Assembly: GCA_023935145.1 (NCBI GenBank)
Contig: CM043697.1
Location: 43,854,501-43,918,500 of the forward strand
Length of the DNA stretch: 64,000 nt
Reading direction: 5' to 3'
Source: Bretschneidera sinensis
Lineage: Eukaryota; Streptophyta; Magnoliopsida; Brassicales; Akaniaceae
Part shown: in pieces, positions 47,078-57,359 of the stretch
Layout: each line of letters starts with the position of its first letter
Numbering within the stretch: position 1 is the first letter of the stretch
Position numbers and translations under genes: made by a program
Notes under the pieces: model-generated
What the model was told of the DNA's origin: nothing
Database searches by the model: none
What the model saw: only the letters and a program-made list of their open reading frames with translations

Positions 47078-48243
47078 TGTAAACCAATGTACAAACCCAA
47101 GAGAAGGGGTGAATTGGGTTTTAAATTTTTTTTTGCTAACTAACTCACAATTTTAAAGGTTCAACAAGCAAGACACACAATTAAATAATATGCTTGAAAA
47201 TAAATGAGTTAAGGAAGACAATATGCAAACTCCGTTTATAGTGATTCGGCAATATCAGAATCTCTCCGACCCTACATCCACTCTCTTCAAGGAACCTCAT
47301 TGAAATAATCCACTAATCATAGTCGAGAAACTTCACTGGTGTTGTAAAAACCTTACAAATAATATCTTTCACAAGGAAGTTACAATAAAGTGTTTAATCC
47401 TAAACACTCTAAGAGTTACACCAACTCTTTCTCTTTACAATAAATGATATTAAATATAAAAGAATGGTAGAGAGATAGCAATAAATGCTTTAAAAATGAA
47501 AAATATATATCTTTCAAGAACAAGCTTGAAGAATTGCTCACAATAAGTTTTTCAAGGCTTTAATGAGCTTTAAGATGAATTGAATGTGCTATCTACTGCT
47601 TTTTAAATGCTAATTGAAGAAGGTTTTTATAGCTTTGGACTTATATAGCCGTTAGACACTAATTTTGTAGGTTTGGAGCATTAAATGCTCAAGTCCCGCG
47701 TCTCTAACAGTCATATTTTTGAATTATCAGTCGACTGGGTCCTCAGACCAGCCGACTAGGTCAAGTGAAAAATGTTCACTTTTAAGCTAAGGGAGAGTAC
47801 CATTCGACTAGGTCATAGGACCAGTCGATTGGGTGAAGTTACTAGTCGACTGGGTCTTATTACCAGTCGACTAGAAACTCACTGTCACTTTTCCCAGTTG
47901 ACTAGTATAGAGACCCAGTCGAGTGGGTTGTCCTTAAACCTAGTTTTTATGTTTTAAAATAGTTTTTGACTTAAAAACATTTTTTGTATTTTAGTTTTGT
48001 CGAAGCCTTTTGTGAATTGAGCCATAGATCAAGCTAAGTAATTGAAATATAGAGATTTACAATGTGATTCAATTACCTTAGTATATATTCTAGATCTTCT
48101 GTCTTTTTTTTTGTGTCTGAACGTGTTGTGTTCTTGCATCTTGTTTCTGTACTGAATGCTTTTGCTGCTTGAACACTTAGATAAAACTGTTAGTGCAATT
48201 TAAGTAGTGTTTTATCATTATTAAAATCAAATACAGGTTAACA
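47078..48243 (-). repeat. 3' LTR of Sirevirus-like element A
   Basis: On the minus strand it starts TGTTAACCTGTATTTG (48243) and ends ...TTGGTTTACA (47078), 1166 bp. It is homologous to 55491-56729, with the same start type and a GGGGTGAATTGGGTTTTAAA block near the LTR end. It holds one of the four palindrome clusters. It is inserted into the gag of element D. Confidence 0.8.
47727..47928. repeat. palindrome cluster 1 (CCAGTCGACTGG family) in LTR A
   Basis: About eight degenerate copies of CCAGTCGACTGG in ~200 bp. Examples are TCAGTCGACTGG, CCAGTCGATTGG, CTAGTCGACTGG and CCAGTCGACTAG. Each is an inverted repeat around GTCGAC. Spacing is irregular. Confidence 0.85.
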
Positions 48244-48257
48244 ATCTCCCTTTTTTG
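48244..48257 (-). other. polypurine tract of element A
   Basis: On the minus strand AAAAAAGGGAGAT runs directly into the LTR start TGTTAACC. A second PPT-like block (CAAAACGAGGGAAAAAAA) lies ~250 nt upstream. Repeated polypurine tracts before the 3' LTR are described for Sireviruses. Confidence 0.7.
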
Positions 48258-48938
48258 ATGATGACAAAACTAAGGAGAGAAAAAACAGTTTTAAAAACTA
48301 AGTGTTGGTTTTTTGAAAAAATTTGGACAGAGTTTCCTTTGTTTTTGTGATAAAAATCAACATGCAAACATTCAGTGATAATAATAGCAATCCCAACTAA
48401 GCAATGCAAATTTTTTTTAGGCATTTTAATATGTTCAGAGCAATGCTCCCCCTAAAATTACGCTCTATATTATGCTTTATATTAGTTTACACAGATTTTT
48501 TTCCCTCGTTTTGACAACAATAGAAAAGGGGGGTAAACTCGAAAAATAAGTAAATTGATCACCATAAACATGAAGATAAGGCATAAACAAACTTGTGTTC
48601 AAAAAATTAAACATAAACCGGAGTTGGAAAGACCTCCCAAGAAGAATCAGAAGTTTGTACAGAAGCTTAAAACATTAAAGGCATATGTATGAGCAATAAA
48701 GGCTCAAACTAAGCAACTATAAATCTAAAACTAATTCACATTCATGAGCTAAAAGCTGTGAAAAGTAAACGTGTATATACAAATTTCTATTCATAACAAG
48801 CTTAAGTAAACTAATTCTTAAATCTGATACAACCCGAGCAGATAAATGCATGAAAAAAGAATAAAAATAAATGTTCTTGCTAAAATATCCATGGAGCTAA
48901 AAAAATAAATACAAAGACAAGTGATAAAAACTGATGAC

Positions 48939-50224
48939 TTACTTAGCAGGGGAGTCGGAGCTGTCTCGGAGAAGATTTTGAATCTCAACTAAAGAGCCTT
49001 TCGAGTGCTCTCGGAGTAACTCAAAATCATCCTATAAGGTGCTGATGTCGTGACGTATATGATCGATGTCGGTCCGCACCATTTGGAAGCTCTGGTTAAT
49101 GGAAGAGCTCAAGCTCTGGAATCCAAACTGCATGGACATCTAGAGGTTCGCTATCACCTGTATTAAGCCATCGTGTCCAGCCTGACTAGCAGTCGAGCCA
49201 CCATGTCCAACATGTTGTGGACTAAGTACCTGCTCGTCAATGTTCATGGCAGTGGTAGGAGCTGCATTATCAGGTACATCATCGTCCTCATTGCTGTCAT
49301 TATCATCCACGATCTGAATATTCTTCCCAACCTTGGAATAAACCATGCCATTTTGGATCGTGCACCCCATCTTTTTCAATGAAGAGACATTAATGATGTC
49401 ATTGGGGCCGATGTCTTGAGCTTCGGAGGCAGGCAAGGGAACTTTGAAGTATTGGAGGATCAGGGTAATGAACATGCTATATAGGAGGCACCCGAAGTCA
49501 TGTGCTTCACCATTGATAATATTGGTGAGCAAGGGTGGGTAGATGTTGAAATTGTATCCAGTTTTGAGACACCAAATCAATACTATGTTGATCTTGGACA
49601 TATAACCCTAACTCCAATGTTCAGGGTGGATGGTCCAATTCATAATTAGGTTGAATAATTTTGAGTCGAGGGGCATTTCATTACACTGATGAAATGTAGT
49701 GGGTCCCCCCTAACTATCTGACGTGCCTCTTTGTAATCAAAATTGTTTGGCTATCCATCCAGACTCCGCGAGATCCCTACCACGGGAATTCTCAATATAT
49801 TGACCAATAGGTCAGTAGTTACCTCAAACTCTATGCCCATAACACTAGTCTTAAATCTAAGAGCTAAGGGACTGGGTTTGACTATATTGGCACAAAATTG
49901 ATGAATGAGTCGAGGGTAGTATTTTTGGTGGATATTAACAAGTGGGGTTAGGCTTATTGTCTCATCGAAATTAGCAAAACAAATAGAATCGAAATCTATG
50001 AATCTACCCATTATGATTTTTTTATGTCTAATAACAGTGTTATACCTGCTGTTGACGGCGAGATTCCAGAAAAGTGATTCATCGAGCTTAGTCATCGCTT
50101 GCTTCCTCGAGAAACCTGCTATCCTTTTCTCTCTAGAGTTCGGTGCTGTGGACTTTTGTGACCTAGGCCTCGTGGGTGTGTGAGGTTCGACAACGGTTTT
50201 CTTGATTCGTATTCTCTCAGACAT
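48939..50224 (-). pseudogene. envelope-position ORF of Sirevirus-like element A (putative plant transposon protein domain)
   Basis: It starts MSERIRIKKTVVEPHTPTRP (50224). A basic/Ser-rich N-terminus is followed by MGRFIDFD and the conserved YPRLIHQF.AN.VKPSPLALRF core, then EFEVTTDLL..ILRIPV. This core resembles the domain called putative plant transposon protein. The reading is broken by an in-frame stop after SLDG (49751) and further stops. It resumes at 49601 and continues with an acidic linker and a C-terminal coiled-coil-like part ending DSSDSPAK. It is ~428 codons long. It lies between RNase H and the 3' LTR in related elements, where Sireviruses carry their envelope-like gene. The biochemical role is unknown. 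Confidence 0.7.
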
Positions 50225-50380
50225 CTTAGAAATTTTTGTTTGGTGAGAGGTATTTGGGAAAATAATGAAGATTCAACCGTGAAAAGTTGAAAATGATGTG
50301 ACTTGAGGTAAGATTAAGAGTTCTATGGAGTTATTTCAAGAGTTTTTGGGCTAAAAACAAGGATTTCTTTTAAATAAAGT
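50225..50380 (-). other. leader of the element A ORF up to the junction with element B
   Basis: It resembles the segment just 5' of the corresponding ORF in element B (53400-53567) by position and composition. It ends at ~50380, where + strand integrase sequence begins. ATTTCTTTTAAAT occurs at 50363 and again at 50415, on either side of the junction. Confidence 0.5.
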
Positions 50381-50382
50381 AT

Positions 50383-52977
50383 GTGATGCTTGTTAAATGG
50401 GAAAACAAACTAGAATTTCTTTTAAATCAAAAAATGTAGTATCAACTACTAGACCATTAAAACTTTTACATATGGACTTATTTGGTCCAATAAGTACCAT
50501 TAGTCTAGGTGGTCATCAATATGCTCTTGTTATTGTTGATGACTGTTCAAGATATACCTTTGTTATCTTTATTGCTTACAAGGATGAAGCTTCCAAAGGA
50601 TTGGAAAACTTTTGCAAAAAGGTTCAAAATGAAAAAAAGAATTTGTATTTCAAGCATTAGAAGTGATTATGGAAAAGAATTTGAAAACCAAAGCTTTTCA
50701 AAATTTTATGATGAAAATAGAATTGATCACAACTTTTCAGCTCCTAGAACTCCTCAACAAAATGGAGTTGTTGAGAGGAAAAATAGAGTTCTAGAAGAAT
50801 TTGCAAGAACAATGCTTTGTGAAAATAGCTTACCAAAATACTTTTAGGCGGGAGCAGTAAACACTTCTTGCTATATCTTGAATAGAATTTTAATTAGGTG
50901 TATGCTTGACAAAACTCCATATGAATTATGGAAAGGTAGAAAGCCGAATATTTCCTATTTTCATACCTTTGGTTGTAAATACTTTATCTTAAATAACAAT
51001 AAAACTAACTTGGGTAAATTTGACTCAAAGACCGATGAGGGGATATTCTTAGGATATTCAACCTCTAGTAAAACTTATAGGGTCTTCAATAAGAGAACTC
51101 TAATGGTAGAAGAGTCCGTACACGTAGCCTTTATTGAGTCTAACCCAATTAGTAGTAGAGAAGTTTTTTTCAATGATGATGCAGATTTCATTCCAAGAAC
51201 GAAGACACCTACTCTCATTGTTGACCCAAAGTAGAGCCCACCTCAAACGAATCAAGAGATAGAAACTCTCAAATTGGACCAACCATCTACAAGTCACCAA
51301 GAGGATAGTCTTCCCAAAGATTGGAGGTATGTAAATTATCACCCAATCGATCAAGTGATTGGTGATCCTTCACAAGGAGTAACAACTCGTTCCTCTATTA
51401 GAAACATTTGCCAGTATGTAGCCTATTTGTCTCAAATAGAACCTAAAACATTTGTAGAAGCCGAAAAGAATAATGATTGGATAATTACCATGCAAGAATA
51501 AATAAATCAATTTGAAAGAAGCAATGTATGGAATCTAGTTCCTAGACCAAAGAATCATACAATAATAGGAACTAAATGGGTATTTAGAAATAAGATGGAT
51601 GAAAATGGAATAGTGACTAGAAACAAGGCTAGACTAGTTGCTAAGGGATATAATCAAGAAGAAGGAATAAAGTTTGATGAGACCTATACTCCCATAGCAA
51701 GATTAGAAGCTATTTGAATGTTATTGGCCTTTGTATGCTTTAATAAGTTTAAATTATTTCAAATGGATGTAAAAAGTGCCTTCTTAAATGGCTTTATAGA
51801 AGAAGAGATATACATTAAGCAACCTCTTAGATTTGAGAATTCTAATCTTCCAAATCACGTCTACAAGCTTTTTAAAGCTCTATATGGACTGAAGCAAGCT
51901 CTAAGAGCATGGTATGAAAGATTAAGTAAATTTTTAATTGACAATAATTTTATAAGAGGAAAAGTAGACACAACTCTCTTCACAAAAACTCACATAAATG
52001 ACACTCTACTAGTCCAAATATATGTTGATGATATTATATTTGGTCCTACTAATGAATCTATGTGTAAAGAGTTTGTCAAGTGCGTGCAAGGTGAATTTGA
52101 AATGAGCATGATGAGAGAACTTATCTACTTCCTTGGACTTTAAATCAAACAATTGAAAGGAGGCATCTTCATCAATCAATCAAAATACACCAAGGACCTA
52201 CTAAAGAGGTTTAGGATGGAAAGCTCGAAATCACTTGGTACTCCTATGAGCACATCTACAAAACTTGACCTTAATGAAGGAGGTAAGTGTGTAGACACTA
52301 AATATTACAGAAGCATGATAGGAGCTTTACTTTATTTAACTACAAGTAGACCTGATATAGTGTTCAATGTATGCATGTGTGCTAGATTTCAAGCTAATCT
52401 TAAGGAATCACATGTAATTGCAGTAAAAAGAATCCTTAGATATCTACAAGGAACTCAAACCCGAGGATTATGGTACTCTAAAGATTCATCTTTTGAGCTT
52501 GTAGGATATTCAGATGCTGACTTTACAGGGTGCAGGTTAGATAGAAAAAGCACAAGTGGAACATGCCAATTCTTAGGTGCAATGTTAACCTCTTGGTTTT
52601 CCAAGAAACAAAACTCCGTTGCACTATCAACCGTCGAGGCGGAATACATAGCAGCTGGAAGTTGTTGTGCTCAAGTATTGTGGATGAAACAACATCTAGA
52701 AGACCATAGCATGAACTTTAAAAGTATCCCAATACATTGCGATAATACAAGTGCTATCAACTTAACCAAAAACCCTATTCAGCACTCTAAAACCAAACAC
52801 ATAGAAATTAGACATCACTTCTTAAGAGCCCATGCTCAAAAAGGTGATATAAGACTAAAATTCATACCTTCAGAAGATCAAATAGCTGACATTCTTACAA
52901 AACCTTTAAGTGAAGCTAGTTTCTGTAAAATTAGACTGTTAATGGGATTATTAGATTATGATAAACTGTATGACTGA
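50383..52977 (+). pseudogene. Ty1/copia pol of Sirevirus-like element B (integrase, RT, RNase H), 5'-truncated
   Basis: It starts inside the pre-integrase linker (CDAC-stop-MGKQTR). The integrase core follows, with the three catalytic regions LLHMDLFGP, RSDYGKEFEN and PQQNGVVERKNR. Then come the RT (RVT_2) with KWVF, FLNGF and the catalytic YVDDI, and RNase H with GYSDADF, VEAEYIAA, CDNTSA and KHIEIRHH, ending at 52977. Protease and gag are absent. The frame is broken by stops at 50394, 50845, 51232, 51499, 51715 and 52141 and by a frameshift near 50635 in an A-run. The RNase H part (52153-52977) is open. Known role: reverse transcription and integration of the element. This copy is dead. It is closely related to element C. 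Confidence 0.92.
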
Positions 52978-53567
52978 TTGCATCATCATTCATCATTTGC
53001 ATACTTGACATCTAGTGAAAAATTATTAAACCTTATTTAATATTTCCTTCACTCAAGATGGCATAGATAAATAAATTTCGTACTAAGACTCAAAACTGGA
53101 AGTTTTTTTTTGGTCCAGTCGACTGGCAAGTCACTACCTAATTACCCAGTCGACTAGTAAACCAAGACCTTGTTTGGAGCCATTTTTTGAATTTCAGTTA
53201 ACTGCCCAGTCGATTGGTATGAATAACCCAGTCGACTGGTATTTCTCTGCTAGTTTATCTAGTCGACTAGTGTCCTGACCCAGTCGACTAGTATGTTAAA
53301 ATTTTTCAAATTTGTAAAGGATCCAGTCGACTGGTATTGCGATTCTATAAATAGTCTCTTCAGATTTTTCAGTTTTTTACGCCATTTTTAAAACCCTAAG
53401 CTTTCTCTCTCTAAAAAATCTCATCATTTTGACCAAAATCTGCTCAATTTTTTCCATAAAATCCTTGATCTCCTTCTCCATACCAATTATTTCAACTTTC
53501 TACTGTTGAAATCTCCAATTTTTACAAAAAAATCTCCCTTTCTCCCTAAAAACACTTTTCCTACAAA
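52978..53567 (+). other. element B spacer between RNase H and the envelope-position ORF
   Basis: Non-coding. It contains palindrome cluster 2 and a CT-rich leader-like segment (53400-53560) before the next ORF. Confidence 0.7.
53115..53334. repeat. palindrome cluster 2 in the element B spacer
   Basis: Seven to eight copies of CCAGTCGACTGG or one/two-base variants (CCAGTCGACTAG, CCAGTCGATTGG, CTAGTCGACTAG) in 220 bp. Confidence 0.88.
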
Positions 53568-54825
53568 ATGTCTGAGAGAATCCGCATTAAAACCATAGTT
53601 GGGGGACCTCACGCGCCTACTAGGCCAAGGTCCACCAAATCTATGGCTCTGGACTTAAAAGGGAAGGGATTAGCGAGCTCCTCGAGCAAGAAGGTGAGGA
53701 CAAAGGTCGACGACTCCCTGTTCTCCAGCCCCGCAGCAAAAGAAAGGTTACCACTGTCATCCGTCATAAAAAGATCTTGATGGGTAGATTCATTGACTTT
53801 GAATATATTCGTCATGGTAACTTCGATATTTTACCTACTTTTAATGCAATTAACTTGACCCTACTGGTCAAGATTCACCAAAAATTTTACCCACGACTGA
53901 TTCACCAATTCTACGCGAACTTGGTGAAACCCAGTCCACTGGCTCTACGATTTAGAACTAGTGTAATGGGTATGGAGTTCGAGGTCAACACTGACCTCAT
54001 GATGAGTATTTTAGGGATCCCTGTGGGAAAGATCCAATAGAGTCTGGATAGATGGCCAAACAATTTTGATTACGAGGAGGCATATCAGATAGTTAGGGGT
54101 GACTTTAACTATGTCTTTCGACCCACTACATTTCACACATGTAGTGACATGCTCCTCGACTTGAAATTGTTCAACCTCATAGTAAGTTGGACCATCCATC
54201 CGAGACTTGGGAGTCGGGGTTATCTATCAAAAATATATGTGATATTTGGTGCCTTAAAACTGGGTACCACTTCAATATCTACCCCCTACTACTCACCAAC
54301 ATGATAAACGGTAAAGCTAGTAACTCTGGATGCCTTCCTTATGGGATGCTCATCACACTCATCCTCTAGTACTTTCGGGTTCCTCTTCCTGCCTCCGAGG
54401 CTCAAGACATCGGTCCCAAAGACATCATCAACGTCTCATCTTTGAAGAAGATAGGGCGCACGGTCCGAGATGGGATGATTTATTCGAAGGCCGGGAAAAA
54501 CATCAAGATAGGCGAGGATGATAGCAGTGATGATGAGGAGGGTCTAGAACCTATAGCCACTGCTATGGATACGGATGATCGAGCACCACCTATAGGTGGC
54601 TCGAGTTTTAGTCCAGCTGGATATAACGATCTTCTCCAAGCTATTACGAGCCTCCAGCTGACTATGTAGTTCGGATTCCAAAACTTGAACTCTTTAGTCG
54701 ACGCCATGCATCATGACCTTCGCTCCCTCAGAGATGACTTTGAGTTGCACCAAGAGCATACAGAAGGTTTCTTGGCTGAGCTTCAGGATCTCATTCATGA
54801 CAGCTCTGACTCTCCCGCTCACTGA
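53568..54825 (+). pseudogene. envelope-position ORF of element B (putative plant transposon protein domain)
   Basis: The same protein as at 48939-50224. It has an MSERIRIKTIVGG start, a frameshift near 53775, MGRFIDFEY, the core YPRLIHQFYANLVKPSPLAL and EFEVNTDLMMSILGIPV. A stop follows at ~54038. There are further frame breaks, an acidic linker (EDDSSDDEEGLEP) and a coiled-coil C-terminus ending DSSDSPAH at 54825, ~419 codons. No signal peptide or convincing membrane segment is seen, so envelope-like refers to position only. Its function is unknown. Confidence 0.7.
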
Positions 54826-55490
54826 GTTGCTTTATGTATTGCTTTTCAGTTATATATATATAGTCTTTAGTTGTTCTTGGCACGAACATCATTTTATCAT
54901 ACATTGTAGTTTTTCATTTTCGGCTCTTAAAAGCCTACGATGTATGGATATTTACTTTATATGTCTATATTTCATTTTACATTATGATTCAAATACTTGT
55001 TTTACTTTTACGCAATATGTTTACTTCATATAAAACCTTCTTTGATCGGATATATGCTGTAACTGCTTATGGACGTATAGAAACTTTCAATTTTTCTCGG
55101 GAAGTCTTCCTAGCTAGGAATTATGCCAAAATTATGCATACAAGTTTGTTTATGCATTATCTTAATGTCTATAGTGTCTATGTGGTTTATTTTTTGGTTT
55201 ACTACCCCTTTTCTGTTGTTGTCAAAACGAGAGAGAAATATGAGAAAAATGACTGTAAACTTAAAGTAGTGCATAGATTTAGAGGGAATATTACTCCAAA
55301 GAACTTGTTGTATATGATTATATGTTGAGTTGCTTGATAGAATTGAATATAAACTGTTTTGAACTTTTTACAAGTTGGTTTTATTCAAAAAACAGAGGAA
55401 ACTCTACCCAATTTTTTCTAAAAACCAAACACTTAGTTTTTTAAAACTGTTTTCTCTCATTAGTTTTGTCATCATCAAAAAGAGAGAGAC
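54826..55490 (+). other. element B 3' untranslated region with polypurine tracts
   Basis: The frames at 54713-55328 are AT-rich and unrelated to known proteins. A PPT-like CAAAACGAGAGAGAAA (~55225) and the terminal AAAAAGAGAGAGAC (55477-55490) share the preceding TGTTGTCA/TGTCATCATC context with element A. Confidence 0.6.
55477..55490 (+). other. polypurine tract of element B
   Basis: AAAAAGAGAGAGAC is immediately followed by the LTR start TGTTGACC. Confidence 0.75.
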
Positions 55491-56729
55491 TGTTGACCCT
55501 TATTTAAATTTTAATAACGACAAAACAAAACTCTAATTGTACTAACAGTATTATCTAAGTGTTTTAAATAATAAAAGCTACAGCCAAGAATCAAGATGCA
55601 AGAACTCAACCTGAATCAGACACCAAGTCAAGACAGAAGATCTAGTCTAGGCATAAGGTATTGAAACAAGTTGTAAATCTCACTTGTTTAGGTAACTAAC
55701 TTGTCTTATGGCTCCTTTTGTAAAAGCACTTTAACAAAACTATTTATTCAAACGTTTTTAAGTCAAAAACATTTCAAAACATGAAAGATCGGGTTGAAGG
55801 GCAACCCAGTCGACTGGATCCTTATACCAGATGACTGGGATATGAGATAGTATGTCCCTAGTCGACTTGGTGATCAATACCCGTCGACTGGCCTCTTGGA
55901 CAGTCTGTCCCCAGTCGACTGGGTGATCAACACCAGTCGACTGGCATATTGGACAGAATGTCCCCAGTCGACTGGTACACTTGACCCAGTCGATTGACAC
56001 TCTTCACAGCCTTAAAAAGTGAGTCTTTTCACTTGACCCAGTCGACTAGTACTAAGATCTAGTTTACTAGTAATTCGAAAAATATGACCGTTGAGGCGCC
56101 AAACTTGAGCATTTAATGTACCAAATCGTACCAAGTCAGTACCAAATGGTTATATTAATTCAAGGCTATATAAACCCACTCCAATGAGCATTTAACAATA
56201 AAGGATAACAAATTCAATTCAGTTTTTACTCATTAATACACAAAAGTTTGGAAAGATTTATTGTTGAGCCATTATTCAAGCTTTACTTTGAAAGAGAGAT
56301 ATTGTTCAATTGTAAAAGCATTCATTGTTATCTCTCTACCATTTACTTTACAACAACTCATATTTATTGTAAAGGGATTAACTTTCGAAAGGAAGAGATT
56401 AGCTTCCGAGAGCAAGGGATTAGCTTTTGAGAGGAAAGGATTGTTTGTAAGGTTTGTGCAACACCCGTGAAGTTGTATGACTAAGAGTTTTAGTGGATTA
56501 CTTCAAGGAGGTTCCTTGAAGAGAGTGGATGTAGGGTCGGAACGAATTCGATATTGCCAAACCACTCTAAACTGAGTTTGCACTTTCTATTCCTTAAACT
56601 TTTTTATTTAAAGCACATTAGTTGTTTATATGCTTGTGCATTTAACTGTTTTTATAAACTTACAAGTAATTAGTGAAAGCTTTTAAAAACTCAATTCACC
56701 CCCCCTTTGGATTGGAACCTCAGTCTACA
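55491..56729 (+). repeat. 3' LTR of Sirevirus-like element B
   Basis: 1239 bp, TGTTGACCCTTATTT...CTCAGTCTACA. It is homologous to the inverted LTR A (47078-48243): the same head, a central palindrome cluster, a GAGTGGATGTAGGGTCGGA block, and AACTCAATTCACCCC before the end. No 5' partner in the same orientation is present in the window. Confidence 0.8.
55806..56050. repeat. palindrome cluster 3 in LTR B
   Basis: Nine to ten copies of the CCAGTCGACTGG family in 245 bp, five of them close to perfect. Some are embedded in a larger repeat (GACAG..TGTCCCCAGTCGACTGG). Confidence 0.88.
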
Positions 56730-57359
56730 GGCGTGAAATCTGAGAAAAAAATGAAGCGATTATATATAAAATCGCGATCCTAATCATCTGGTTTAGGGTA
56801 CCAGTCAACTGGGTCATTTGTAATTTAGGGATTTTTCGATATACCAATTGATTGGGTCAAGGTACCAATTGACTGAAAAAACTGGCAATAAGACACCAGT
56901 CGACTGGATTGACCCTACTAGTTGATTGAATTGTCTAGAAAAATTTCAAATTTTTGGCTCAAAATGTTTTCTTGTGGTACCAATCGACTGGGTCCTTGTT
57001 CCAGTCTACTGGAAAACTGGGCAATGAGATACCAGTCGACTGGGTTCATAAAAAAAAATTCAAATTTTTGGGCTCCAAACTTGTCGTGTGATACCAGTCG
57101 ATTGGGTCCTTATACTAGTCGACTGGTAAAATGGGTAATGAGTTACCAATCGACTAGATTGACTTAACTAATCGACTGGGAAAATGGACAGAGAGATACC
57201 AGTTGACTAGGTCTTTTAAAAATCATAAAATTTTGAGCTCCTACTAGGAAGTTTGCAAGAAATGATTTATTTATGCCATTTTGAATGAGAAAGATATTAA
57301 ATAGGAGTTAATTCTCATTCACTAAATGTAAAATATGCATATGATGAATGTAGATGCAA
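56730..57359 (-). other. element C spacer after RNase H, truncated by LTR B
   Basis: On the minus strand this follows the RNase H stop of element C exactly as cluster 2 follows RNase H in element B. It is cut off at 56730, where LTR B ends. The envelope-position ORF, PPT and 3' LTR of C are missing. Confidence 0.65.
56801..57210. repeat. palindrome cluster 4 in the element C spacer
   Basis: About 13 copies of CCAGTCGACTGG variants (CCAGTCAACTGG, CCAATCGACTGG, CTAGTCGACTGG, CCAGTTGACTAG) in 410 bp. They are partly arranged in a longer ~110-bp repeat that includes AAATTTTTGGGCTCCAAA. Confidence 0.85.

Noticed and set aside
54713..55328. ORFs of 106 and 114 codons after the element B envelope-position gene
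   Set aside because: They lie in the AT-rich 3' untranslated part before the PPT, and the first overlaps the C-terminus of the real frame in another phase. A membrane-like look comes from Phe/Tyr/Ile codons in AT-rich DNA.
55806..56050. Regularly recurring short palindromes suggesting a CRISPR array
   Set aside because: The spacing is irregular, copies are degenerate, the genome is a plant, and the clusters sit inside retrotransposon LTRs and spacers.
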